Assembly (NCBI RefSeq): GCF_932294415.1
Contig: NC_065535.1
Coordinates: 96,178,862 to 96,242,861, forward strand
DNA: 64,000 nt
Reading direction: 5' to 3'
DNA from: Quercus robur
Lineage: Eukaryota > Streptophyta > Magnoliopsida > Fagales > Fagaceae
A program made the position numbers and the translations under genes. The notes under the pieces were generated by a model, which saw only the letters and a list, made by a program, of their open reading frames with translations, searched no databases and was not told the DNA's origin. Below are positions 46,138-57,104 of this stretch, piece after piece (within the stretch, counting starts at the first letter, position 1; the number at the start of each line of letters is the position of its first letter).

Positions 46138-49100
46138 TTAACTAGCCATAAAAGGCGAAGTGTTGGCTACAAGCCTTAAGGAGTACAGTCCAAGAGCATC
46201 AGAATTTAAAATAATACAAAGATCTTCCCAAATAGGAGTGTCCAAAACAACAAAATTCCCATCAAGGTTGCAGCCACCTTTAGCAAGAAAATCCGCACAT
46301 CTATTCGCTTCCCGAAAGACATGGTTGACCCTGACTTGCTGGAACTGGCGAAGGAGGTATCTGCAATCATTAAGCAGAGAAGAAAAAGAGTTATTGTAAG
46401 GTCTGGAAGAGTGAAGCAAGTTGACCACAATTTGAGCATCCAACTCCACAAGAAGCTTAGAGATGCCAAGTTGGGAAGCAAGCAGCAACCCATCCTTCAA
46501 CGCCCAAAATTATGCTATGATACTAGAAGCAAAACCGATATGCCTCATGTACCCTTTAACCCATTTCCCTTGATAATCTCGTATTAGACCTCCCCCACCC
46601 GCTTTACCCGGGTTTCCAAGTGCAGCCCCATCAGAATTTAGCTTAAACCAGCCAATAGGTGGACTGAACCAGCGCACTTGAACAACAATATTATGTTTGG
46701 ACTTTTGAGTTTTGCTTATACAGTAAAAATATTCTCTCACAGCCTGGATACAAGACAAATAAAGCTTTGGGTTGGCTGGATAGTTATCAAAAACAACCCT
46801 ATTTCTATGTTTCCATAACCACCAAGCCGCAAAAGGAAAGATGAAGCACCAAGGAAGACCTTTAGCTTGAATGTTTCTGCTACACAAGCAGTTAATTCTA
46901 AGCCAAACCAGCAATTCAAGACTAAGAAAATCAGTAAGAACTTGAGGCACTCCAATGGATAACCAAAATTTCCTCGCAAATGGGCAGTCTCTAAGTGTAT
47001 GTATGATCGATTCCTCTTGCACATTGCATAAGGGGCAGAGAGCAGAGCAATCAATTCCCCTATGTTTAATCACTTGCCTAGTAGGTATGCTAGCATGGTT
47101 GCACAACCACAGAAAATGCCTTATTTTTGGCAAAGTATCCACACCCCAAACCCAGCAGCCAGAAAAAGATAGAGGTTTAGGTTGATCTGAAATAGTTAAA
47201 CGGTAGGCTGAGTCCATACTGAATTCTCCATCAGCTGAAAATTTCCACATTAAAGTATCCTCCCTCTCACCAAAAGATTGAATAGGAATGGCTTGAATTC
47301 TATCAATGACCACCTTAGGAAGAGCAAAAGAAATTTTTCCAAAGTTCCAATGCCCATTTTGGTGAATATCCGAAATAGTAAGAGACTCCTCATGTTGGGG
47401 AAGAGGGCCCTCAATTAATTCTCTCATAGTATTACCCTTCACCCAATTACTTTCCCAAAAACTCAATTTTGACTTGTTTCCCACATTCCAGCAAATACCT
47501 TGCTTAAATATAGGAAACCCCACTTTGATTGCAGCCCAATTAGAAGAGCAAGGAAGCTTCTCTGGATTTAAAGAGTCCCGACGATGCTGGGAGCAATATT
47601 TACTTAATAAGACTTTTGCCCACAAGGAATCTTGGTCGTGATAGAGTCTCCAATTGAGCTTGGCTAGTAAGGCAATGTTTTTGGCCCTTGCTGCCTGGAT
47701 GCCGAGCCCCCCCTCGTCCTTGGGCCTAATTATTTTGCTCCACCCAACAAGGTGGAGCTTTCTCTTCTCTGTAGATGAACCCCACAAGAAATCTCTATTG
47801 ACTTTATCAAGCTTTTCACAAACATGACTCGGCAAAGCAGCCCCCTGCATAACATAATTTGGGATTGCAGCTATAATAGATTTGACAAGAACCATTCTTC
47901 CAGCGAAGGATAGGAATTTAGATTTCCACCCCGAAAGCTTAGAGATAACCCTTTCCACAACAAAATTGTATCTATTCCGGGTTGCACCTTTGTGATTTAG
48001 GGGGAAGCCTAAGTATTTTCCAATATTTGAGGTTTCAACAATATCAAGAACACCACAGATATCCTCTCTAATGTTTGGGGAGACATTAGGTGAGAAATAA
48101 ATGCGGGATTTTTCAGCACTAACCAGCTGCCCAGATTCCTTGCAAAAAATATTCAGCACCTTCTTAATGGATTCAGCACCTTCCTTATCAACTTTGGCAA
48201 ATAGCATAAGGTCGTCTGCAAAGAAAAGGTGTGAAACACCCACATTTTGCCTAGAAGCTTTCAGTGGTGTCCAATTTTTCAACCTACAACTTTCATTGAT
48301 GAGAAATCCAAGATACTCCATGCAAAGGATGAACAAATATGGAGAAAGGGGATCACCTTGACGTATCCCTCTAGTGGGCTTGAAGGTGCTTGATTTACCT
48401 CCATTAATGAGAATAGAGATGGTCGTGATTGATACACAACTCATAATCAACTTAATCAACTCATGAGGAAAACAAAAGGCTTGGAGGATTTTTCAGATGA
48501 ATGACCACTCAAGACGGTCATAAGCCTTCACAAGATCCACCTTAATGGCCATGAAGCCCACTCTACCTTCTTTTTATCTAAAGAGTGAATAAGTTCTTGT
48601 GCAACAACAACATTGTCCAAACCCCTTCTTCCTGGAACAAAGGCAATCTGATTTGGCGAAATAAGTTTATCCAAAAAGGGTCTAATGCGGCCAACAATGA
48701 TTTTTGTAACCACCTTATAGATGGTGTTGCATAGACTAATCGGTCTAAAATTACCCAAACTTTCCAGGCTGGTGCACTTAGGGATAAGTGAAATCAAGGT
48801 TTCATTAAGAAAATTAGGAATCACCCTTGAATCAAAAATATTTGAAACTTCCATACATACAGAATTTTTAACATCATTCCAAAAATATTGGAAAAACCCC
48901 GCATGTAATCCGTCTGGTCCAGGAGCTTTAAATGGCTTTAAGGCCCAAAGGCCATGTCTAATTTCATCCTCCAAAACAGGGCTAGCCAATATGGATCTCT
49001 CTTCCTTAGAAAGGAAGCTGCAACTAGAAAATAGGGCAACTGGATCAGCGGGGGAGAATAAAAGCTCCGTTTGGAAAATCTCTTTAAAGCCCGAAAGGAT

Positions 49101-50278
49101 GTACTATTTAACTTCCTCTTCGTTAGTAATCCATTCCCCAACAGAATTTTTTAACATTCTAACCTTGTTCCTATGCCTCCTGACGAGCGTGGAGACATGA
49201 AAAAATGAAGTATTGGAATCACCATATGCAGCCCAATTAAGACGAGATTTTAAGGCCCAGTATTCCTCCTCTTGCTGTATTATTAAGTTATACTCATCGA
49301 TGAGACTCTTTTCTAACTGAATCAAGAAATGACTAGGGCCATTGGAAAGGGCTTTTTGGGCCCCATTTATCCTGGCTAAAACCCTTTTCTTCCGGGCAAA
49401 GATATTCCCAAAAACCGATCTGTTCCACTGTTTAGCATTAACCGCAAACTCTTAATAGCTGTATGAAGGTCAAGCCCAGGCTCCCAAGTTTTCCTAACCA
49501 CATTTGGGAAATCTGGATGGTGCATCCACATGGTGTGAAACCTAAAAGGTTTATCAGTTGCCGTGGGAGGAGGTCTAGATAACTCTAGTAGAACAGGGCA
49601 GTGATCGGAAAATACCCTAGGCAAATGGGTCACCGAGGCTTCGGGATATAGAGTTCTCCAAGCAGGGTTCGCAAAGCATCTATCAATGCGCTCTAAAATA
49701 AGATCAGAAATTTGCCGACGATTAGACCAAGTGAACTTTGGTCCAGAAAAACTAAGGTCCAGGAAGTTACAATCATCCAGACAGGATTTAAATTCTAATG
49801 CTTTATTAAGATTGATTTGCCTACCCCCTAGTTTATCATTTCTGCACAGAATTTCATTAAAGTCACCAAGAAGTAACCAGGGAAGATTATGTAAGAGAGC
49901 AACTTGGGACAAATTAGCCCATAATATTTTTCTTTCAGCAAGGCGAGGACTCGCATAAACAGAAGAAATAAGCCAAGTAAAGTCAGAATTGCATACCTTA
50001 ATAGTAGCATGGATCTCTTGTTTTGTGGCAGCCAGGACAAACACCTCTACCTCCTCTTTTTTCCAGAGTAGCCAAAGTCCTCCCGCATATCCAATGGTTT
50101 CAGTGACAAAGAATCCATCGAAAGGAAGACCCTCAATAATCTTGGTAGCCCTATCGCCACCCACTCTTGTTTCAGTGATAATCATTATGGCCGGAAAGTG
50201 GTTGACTGCCATTTCAAAAACCCTTCTCGTGAAGTCCCCGTTCAGGGCACCCCTACAATTCCACAAAAGGATATTCAT
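46138..50278 (-). pseudogene. LINE ORF2 (endonuclease, RT, zf-RVT, RNase H), several breaks
   Basis: Starts MNILLWNCRGALNGDF at 50278 (APE endonuclease; LLGDFNEI and FSDHCPVL follow), overlapping the end of ORF1. The RT begins in 49325-48528 (LKPFKAPGPDGLHAGFFQYF, ISLCNTIYKVVTKI) and continues in 48459-46510, with RGIRQGDPLSPYLF and catalytic FADD at 48222-48211. zf-RVT-type LPKIRHFLWLCNHASIPTR precedes RNase H (FKLNSDGAALGNPGKAGGGG; then LVELDAQIVVNLL). Frame changes occur near 49376-49325, 49140, 48960 and 48560, with a stop near 48482, and a TAA at about 46510 splits RNase H where GAA (AEFWAL) is usual. It is therefore inactive as read. Confidence 0.9.
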
Positions 50279-50312
50279 TTTGGAGCAGTTAATATTCGGC
50301 ACTTCCATAGAA

Positions 50313-52373
50313 TTAGTCCCCATCATTGCTGATGCAATCATGCTCCATCCCAGTCTCCTTAGGAGATCCTTGGACGCTGCCCAATCCGGCTTCCACACCA
50401 CCAGATAGTTTAATATCCCTTGAATTTCTTCTTTGCAACATACCAGAAGATCGCATCTCTTGACTGGGTTGAGAATTTGGAACAACTTCAACGTAGGCAT
50501 ATTCCCCAGATGCATTGCGACCGATCCCCTGAAATCTATCACTTTCCTCTCTTGGACAAGCCAGCCCGATTCGTCCAAGTGGGGCAATACTAATGGCCGC
50601 CTTAGCATGTTCAACTCCTGCACTTCCTTTTCTGAGATCAACGGCGTGTCGGTTAGGAACTTCCACCATTGATTTGGGGTTCTGTCCTAAGCAGGATGAT
50701 CCAGGGGAAGACTCCCTGTTCTTACACTGGTCGGGGTGATTAGGAAGATGTGCCTCCAAGCTGCCGCTAGGTCCTCTTCGAACCAACCCATTGATTCCAT
50801 TGGGGCTGCACGGATTTGAGCAATTAGCTCCTCTGGGATGGCTATCATCTTGTTCCTGTACCAGATTGCCTACCCCATCGTGGGAAGTGGAAGGAAGGTT
50901 GGGTAGGGAAAAGCCATGGCTACTCGGACCGGATGCAAGAGCAGATGGTTTAAGGCAAGAATCAGGTTCGGGGTTGGCTCTCTTTAAGGTTTTGGAGCTA
51001 CTGGTGCTTGGATTCCTCTTCTCACGGCCTGCTTTAGAGAGCTTTGCTTTCTTATTCCTAAGATTAGCTGTTTGGGAAGAAGGAGTACCCAGATCGTGGT
51101 TGAAAGGCTTTTGACAAGCCACCTGTTTATCATATTGGCAATCTCCATGTAAAACTTGCGTGCGAATCTCGCTAAACTTGCTTGATGTGAGCGCTGCCTC
51201 AGAGCTATCAGAAGCACCAACGGCTCTCTTCACGTGTCCAGACTTAAATTGAAAGGTCAATTCAGAATTGGGAGATGGCATAGGGTTTGATTTTACCTCT
51301 TTGCCCTTACTTTCCTTGGGAGCGGCACTTGGTTGCTGGTGGGGTGACTTGGTCCCACGGTTCCGTCCCATTCTAACAGAATTTTTTCTTCTAGTAACTA
51401 TCATCCAATCACCAAAGTTGGAATCGGATTGGACACTTTGTTCAGTATGACCATCTTGTTCATTTTGCTGCACCTTTTGCCTCTCTGAAGGACCTTCCTC
51501 CCTATTCTTCTCCATTGGTCTTACACGGTATCCATAGCATTCTTGTTTGTGCCCAAGCCTCCCACAACAAAAACACAAAGCTGAGATACCCTCATACATC
51601 ACCTTTCACCTTAGACGTCCCATTCTGACCAGATTGACTAATGGTTTGGAAAGATCAATTTGGACACACAGACGAGCAAAACTTGCTCTTGAACCCGACG
51701 CGGTGTAGGAGTCAATCCGCAAAACAGGTCCAATGGCTGAGCCGATCTCTATAAGCACCATAGGGTCGTAAAATTCAATAAGGAGCTCTAGAAATCTGAT
51801 CCAAAGAGCCACTGAAGAGAATGAAGCTTTAGAAGCTTTAAAATATGGTTCCCATGGTTTTATTGCTAGAAAGTGCTCCCCAACAAACCAGGGGCCACCT
51901 TGAAGCACCTTGTCATAGTCAGACTTATCACTAAACTTGATTAGAAAAAAATCCTTTCCAAGATCAACACAAACCATCTTTGCAACAGGCTTCCATAAGG
52001 TATTGATTTTGAAAGTGAGGTAACTATATCCCACAGTTTTGCCATACACTTTCACTATCAATGCCTTAGTCCAAGGAGCTCTAATCCTAGCCTTAGTTTC
52101 TTTAGAAAGTTTCACATCCACCATACCTTCCACTAGATCATCCAGTTCAGTATCTGATTCAGCCTCTTCCTTAGCCTCTTCCTCTTTGTCAAACCGAAAA
52201 GCTTGTGCATAGGCACCAGGAATGTCTCCCACCAGCCTATCTTTGTAGCTGACCTGGGACTGATTTGGCTCTACAACTTTCTCTTTGTCTTTCCTTACAC
52301 TCTTCTCAAGCTCTGCATCTTCCTCACTAGAACGTTGGTTAGCTTGCTGAAACTCAGGCTCCATTACTCTCAA
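50313..52373 (-). pseudogene. LINE ORF1 (DUF4283 + CCHC), one in-frame stop
   Basis: From the ATG at 52373 the frame encodes an acidic N-terminus, then DUF4283 (LQGGPWFVGEHFLAIKPWEP near residues 159-176). A single TGA lies at 51608-51606 between RLR and KVMYEG. The same frame continues into the knuckle CFCCGRLGHKQEC and a long basic, Ser/Pro-rich tail to 50313. CGA-to-TGA deamination would explain the stop. Without it the protein would be about 686 aa. It binds LINE RNA in related elements. Confidence 0.88.
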
Positions 52374-52539
52374 TGTGTCACTATATTTTTATTACTTGAA
52401 TTATCCTTTAGGGTTAGAATAATTTTTCTCCATACCTTCAGTCATTTGGAACAACTATGACTTATCCAACTTTTATTTATTATATAATGTATAGTGTATA
52501 AAAATGACAATAGAAGTCTATGACAATTGACAAACCAAG

Positions 52540-53034
52540 ACCCTCAATGGAGTTTCAAAGAACAAAAAGCATTCCAAGATTTTCCCCAACTGCTCCACCA
52601 TATCTTTGAGTCAAGGTGCAGTGCTGAGTTGTTCGCTATGCAAATTTGGACGATTTTGTACTGAAGGAACAAAGTTAGAACAGCCCCGCCTGGCTTTCCT
52701 CTAAATCTCATAGTGCAGCGAGCGTTTGAAGCTCTGATGGAGTATCGGTCTGAACAGCCAAAGGAAACAGTGGCAGCACCTACGGTCAGAGCACGTGTAA
52801 GGTGGTCACCACCTCCTTTGGACTGATACAAAGCTAACTTCGATGCGGCAATTTTCCAGGATGTTGGTAGAGCAGGTCTTGGGGTGATAATCCGTGACAG
52901 CCAAGGTCTAGCAATGGCTTCTTTAACTCAGAATGTTCAGCTTGCTAGTTCTGTGGTGGAGATGGAAGCTTTAGCAGCCACACGGGTAATAGAACTTGCT
53001 GCAGAACTTGGTTTTGACGGGATCATTTTCGATT
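52540..53034 (+). pseudogene. 5'-truncated LINE, part 1: RNase H N-terminal half
   Basis: Reads LFAMQIWTILY, then WSPPPLD, YKANFDAAIFQDVGRAG, LGVIIRDSQGLAMAS and VVEMEALAATRVIELAAE: the RVT_3-type RNase H of an L1-type ORF2. A stop interrupts PLD-YK near 52828. It is cut at 53034 by the hAT-type element and resumes at 55559. Only the last part of the LINE is present, as usual for 5' truncation. Confidence 0.82.
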
Positions 53035-53746
53035 CAGTGGCAGAGCCAGGATTTTGTGTGTGGGGGACTAGAAAATGAAATTATTAATTTTTTTTCCTCA
53101 AAAGTCTTTGTTGGAGTTTAAGTACTTTATAAGTTTATATAAATCAATATTATTTGTGTATGGTTATATACATATATGATATATTAGGTGATTTATATTT
53201 TATATTATAGAACATATACAATTAAACAAAACAAAAAAGGATCTTCTTAAAAAAAAATAATAAATAAGAAATTGAAGAGGAGTCACATCACCCAAATGGA
53301 GAGTAGATAAAATAGTGTTTATTGTGTACCTTTTGAAGTGTCTAATTTTTCACCACACATGTGGAGGGCATCCTCTTAGCGTTGGAGAGTAAAAAGCCCA
53401 AGGCTTTGGCAATCAGTTCTGAATAAAACAACAAAAAGCTAATAAGAGAGAGTGAGAGAGAAAGCCAGAACGGAGAGGAACTGAAAAGATTTTAAAGACC
53501 CACCTATTAGCCCAAATGCAAAAAAACTGGTGTTGTTTTCTGAAGTCGATGGAGACAAGCGCACGGAACACAGCCTCCTTCGACCTTAATTTCAAAGTAA
53601 GCCAAGTAAACTTTTTGTGAATGAGGAAGAGCAAAAATTGAAACCCCTTTTTGTCTCCTTTATTTTATGAGATAATTGTAAAAATAAATACGTGCTTTTA
53701 TTGTATAGATATCCTGATAATAATTACGGTATTTGTGTTTTTAAAG

Positions 53747-53907
53747 TGTTATGTTCACAATATTTTCACAATAAATTTGTCATTTTAGATTTAAGTGCCA
53801 GGTAAAAAAGTAATATAAGTGGTGGTTTAAAAACAATAATAACTCATCACTTAGATTTATTGTGAAAAATATTTAGATTTATTGTGAAAAATATTGTGGA
53901 CATATTA
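53747..53907. mobile_element. Small MITE with ATGTTCACAATATTTTCACAATAAAT ends (abridged)
   Basis: Left TGTTCACAATATTTTCACA and right (complement) TGTCCACAATATTTTTCAC are terminal inverted repeats of about 28 bp around 100 bp of sequence. The sequences near 3490, 18790 and 33890 look related. The right end abuts the TC start of Helitron C. Confidence 0.6.
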
Positions 53908-55328
53908 TCTATATATATATATATATAAAACCGAAGCTTTTAAAGCTTCCATAATTTTCTACGTCAGCACAATATTTAAATTAAATTTAAATTAAATTAA
54001 ATTTTCCACCTCATCACTGTTTTCCTTTTCCAATGCAAATTAGACTTCTAGCCAAATAAGGACACTCTCCCACCACCTCTATTCTCTCCTATTTAAGAAT
54101 TGCTTGCGTAGAAAACCTAAGCCCCAAAAACTTATTTTTGCTGCAACACAATTTTCTCCTTAAAACTTATTTTTCTTCAAGATTTTTTTTGAGGGTGGCT
54201 CATGCTTCACAATTCATATATTCCACTTATGTATTGGACTCCTCTCCTTCTTCGGTCAATGCATCAAGGTTAGGGTTATTTGATTTGTTCAATAAAAATT
54301 ATAGATTTGTTGCTTTTTCTTATAAGTTTGTCAATTGTTGTTTTGTTTATTTAATTGCTGGGCCTGAATCTTTTAATTAAATCTTCAAATTTATATTGAA
54401 CAAATCAAATAACCCTAACCTTGATGCATTGACCGAATAAGGAGAGGAGTCCAATACATAAGTGGAAAAGCTATAATCATGGATTCCCGTCTTTCTATTG
54501 TATTTCTCTATTGCGTAATTTTATATATATATATATATATTGTTTTATTTCAATACTTTTGAAGCTTTGAATCTTCTGATTTTTTTTTAAAAAAAAATTT
54601 GTGGCCTTTTGGAAGTTTTAACATCATAACTTTTGGGTTTTATTTTTTCTATTATCAGAAATTATCTAGAAGATTTCAATGAATATCCATGGATTATTCT
54701 TTTTGAGGGTAACTCATCTTTATCTTATATTTCTATTCCTAACTTTTTTTTCCTATATTTTTTCTTTAATTGTCCGTGTTTACGTCTTTTTTGTTTTTCT
54801 TATTTTTTCTTTAATTGTCCGTGTTTATGTCTCTTTTTGTGTGAGTATGTGTCATCGTATCTGGGTACTTAGGCAAAATCTATAAAGACTAAAGATGCTT
54901 TTTTTTTTGGTAATGAATCCTGTGTTCTTCATGACTTTAGTGAGTCATATTCTTAATGATCGAAATGGTTTTGTTTGACGTGGATTTTGTTCATATTGGT
55001 TTCAAAGTTTATTTCTTGGCTTATATTATAGATTGTAATATATTTATTCATCAAACTGTTTAGTTGAGTTTGTTTTCGAAATTGTTTTCAGTGTTGGACA
55101 TTTTCTTGAAGCATGTTGGTATCATATATTAAAATACTGTTAAGTTGATAATAATAATAATAATAATATAGTTTAATAAATGTCTGAAACGTATAGCTGT
55201 TAACAAATGTTTTCGTTATATGATTTTATTTTACAAATTCAATTTTGGTGTTGTAGTAAAATAAACAAAGATTAAATTATATATTGTACTCAATACATTT
55301 CCCGTGCATCGCACGGGTTAGCGACTAG
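53908..55328 (+). mobile_element. Helitron C (non-autonomous), intact ends, nested in the hAT-type element
   Basis: Starts A^TCTATATATATATATATA, then AAAACCGAAGC, a well-known plant Helitron 5' pattern; ends with hairpin CCCGTGCATCGCACGGG, then TTAGCGACTAG at 55328, followed by T. No RepHel frame. It contains a 74-bp inverted repeat (54221-54467) and a 40-bp tandem duplication near 54750-54835 (TTTTCTTTAATTGTCCGTGT). Its orientation and 5' sequence differ from Helitrons A and B, so it is a different family. Confidence 0.85.
54221..54467. repeat. 74-bp near-perfect inverted repeat (hairpin) inside Helitron C
   Basis: Left arm 54221-54294 (TTCCACTTATGTATTGGACT...) and right arm 54394-54467 are reverse complements with one mismatch in 74 and a 99-nt loop. 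A transcript would fold into a long stem. Confidence 0.93.
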
Positions 55329-55383
55329 TTACTATTATTTTTAAAGAAAATTTAAAAAGGAAAATAATTTTAATAGCAAGATT

Positions 55384-55403
55384 GGGGGGGGGGGGGGGGG
55401 GGC
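55384..55403 (+). repeat. Poly-G tract
   Basis: Run of about 18 G, lying between the Helitron C 3' end and the hAT-type right end. Confidence 0.9.
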
Positions 55404-55558
55404 GGGAGCTTATATTGGGAGATTGGTTTCATAGATTTTTTTTTTTTTGAGAAACTTCATAGATTTCGGGATCTCATTTATATAAATGATTTTTTTTTTT
55501 AAAAAAAAAATTTGGGGGGACCATGGCCCCCTTCGGCCCCAACATGTCTTTGCCACTG

Positions 55559-55860
55559 GGCGACTCCACCACAGTCATGAGAGCCCTCACGGATCAAGTG
55601 TCAAACTATGCTCCTTTCGGCTTGCTAATAAAAGAGGCACAGGATCTTGCAGAAAGACTTAAATCATTTAAAATTTCAGCATGTTGGTAGAGAAGGAAAT
55701 TAGTGTAGCTCATGACTTTGCTAGGCATGCACGTTATGTCACAAGTTTTTCTGTTTGGATGAAGGATGTTCAATCCCATTGTTTTGAAATGTATCAGGCA
55801 GATTTGCCTTCTTCTTAATAAAAATCAGTCTTGTTTCTCAAAAAAAAAAAAAAAAAAAAA
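55559..55860 (+). pseudogene. 5'-truncated LINE, part 2: RNase H C-terminal half and poly-A tail
   Basis: Continues GDSTTVMRALTDQVSNYAP, FGLLIKEAQDLAERLKSFKI, then in a shifted frame VAHDFARHARYV, ending with AATAAAAATC and a 20-A tail at 55840-55860. Together with 52540-53034 it forms one LINE 3' end split by 2.5 kb. Confidence 0.82.
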
Positions 55861-56261
55861 GTAAAATTAGCTTTTCTCAAATTTGCATTGAATCCCTTTA
55901 CAAGCTAATGGATGTAAACAAATAACGCGCCCTTCCACTAAAATGTGGTGGAATGCCTATATGCCTAATCTATGCAATGTAAGTGCTCTATTTAGCATAT
56001 AGGGTGCCCTTGCATAACTTCTTGAAGGTAAGAAAATTATTTAAAAAGAACATTATATCGGTCTTTCCTTCTCAAATGTTCAAAATGGCCTCTTATGCCT
56101 CTATTTTGGAGTTTATACACTAAAAGGGAAAGCAGTGATTGTCAGGTATAATGTGGCCCCATAGAGTCAAATATGCATTCAACAAGTACTACAAATTGTT
56201 TTCAGGAACTGATCTCAAATAGTTCAAAAAAAGGATCAAAAATGTAAAATTAGCTAATGGC
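55861..56261. other. Intergenic sequence, no gene seen
   Basis: No coding signal or bounded repeat was recognised. Confidence 0.4.
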
Positions 56262-56717
56262 AAATAAACTTTTTCTAACAGTAACAATTAGTTAAGAGGA
56301 GGGAAGTTTAACTAAGCATGAGAACTTGAAGGAGAAGTTAGGGGGGTTTGAAATAATAAGCATCAAAGTGTGTTTCACTAATTATGATTTGTGTTAGAAA
56401 GACTACGCATATACTAAACGTGATGATTTTAATTTCCTTTACTTTTTGTTTAAAATAATGATTTGAGGTGAACTCAAGGATGATATCCGCATAGTGACTA
56501 TTCCAACTACAAGGTCAAGGTACCTATGTTACTGGTATGTGTATTCCGTTACAAATCTCAAGGCCTAGTGACATCCAAGAAACTAGGAGCAAAGTGGACC
56601 TGGTTGATAAGAAAATTTTTTGGTGAAACTAACATACCAGTAACATAGGTCATTACTTTGTACGTACAATAGTTTTGGGCCTTTTGGCTATGCAACCAAG
56701 ATAGAATTCTGGCTCCA
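56262..56717 (+). repeat. Dispersed repeat, diverged copy of 36590-37020, containing a small inverted repeat
   Basis: Ordered blocks match 36590-37020. It also has a 19-bp perfect inverted repeat, ACCTATGTTACTGGTATGT at 56522-56540 and its complement at 56632-56650, with a 91-nt loop. It lies about 390 bp beyond the stop codon of the resistance gene. Confidence 0.6.
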
Positions 56718-57104
56718 AAAAAAAAAAAAAAACTCACAATCACAGATAGAATACCAACACAAATGGCCTACATTAGTAGAGCTTTACAGTCTGTACTTTG
56801 TGGGATTCCAGGAAATATTTTCACACATTCAGGAACTTGGATTTCATTAGCATTTTGTTTAGAGTATCAGAAGCCTAAACACACCACATTTTTCACAAAT
56901 AACATGAGAAAGATACATCGGGCTAGAGGAACTTTATTCAATGTAGTGTCTGACCGCCAAAGCAGCTGCAAGAGTATACACACAGCAAACAGAAAGTGGT
57001 CCAAGGATGCCTCAGCTAACAATTATACAGTCATTGACAATGAACCAATGAGCTTCCATAAGAAAATGCACAGACTAATTTTGATTAGGGAACATTAAAA
57101 GTGC

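Larger units (their letters stand above)
46108..52431 (-). mobile_element. L1-type LINE with RNase H, full length, mutated, TSD of about 16 bp
   Basis: Flanked by ATACCTTAAGTCATTT (46092-46107) and ATACCTTCAGTCATTT (52432-52447), one mismatch. The 3' A-tail appears as T on the plus strand at 46105-46117. On the minus strand the order is ORF1 (DUF4283, CCHC), endonuclease, reverse transcriptase, zf-RVT, RNase H. Length of 6.3 kb suits a full-length plant L1. Only a handful of stops and shifts are present, so it is younger than the LINE at 6.9-12.5 kb. Confidence 0.92.
53035..55558 (+). mobile_element. hAT-type element remnant splitting the LINE
   Basis: Left end CAGTGGCAGAGCCAGGATTT and right end (complement) CAGTGGCAAAGACATG are terminal inverted repeats of the CAGNGGCGGAGCCAGG kind, also seen at 62090. 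Subterminal GGGGGCC-rich text is present at the right end. The 8-bp target duplication is imperfect (5 of 8 in the best alignment). No transposase frame remains; a MITE and a Helitron occupy much of the interior. Confidence 0.75.

Noticed and set aside
52884-53078. Small independent gene at the RNase H-like frame
   Set aside because: It is the RNase H segment of a truncated LINE that resumes at 55559, not a host gene.
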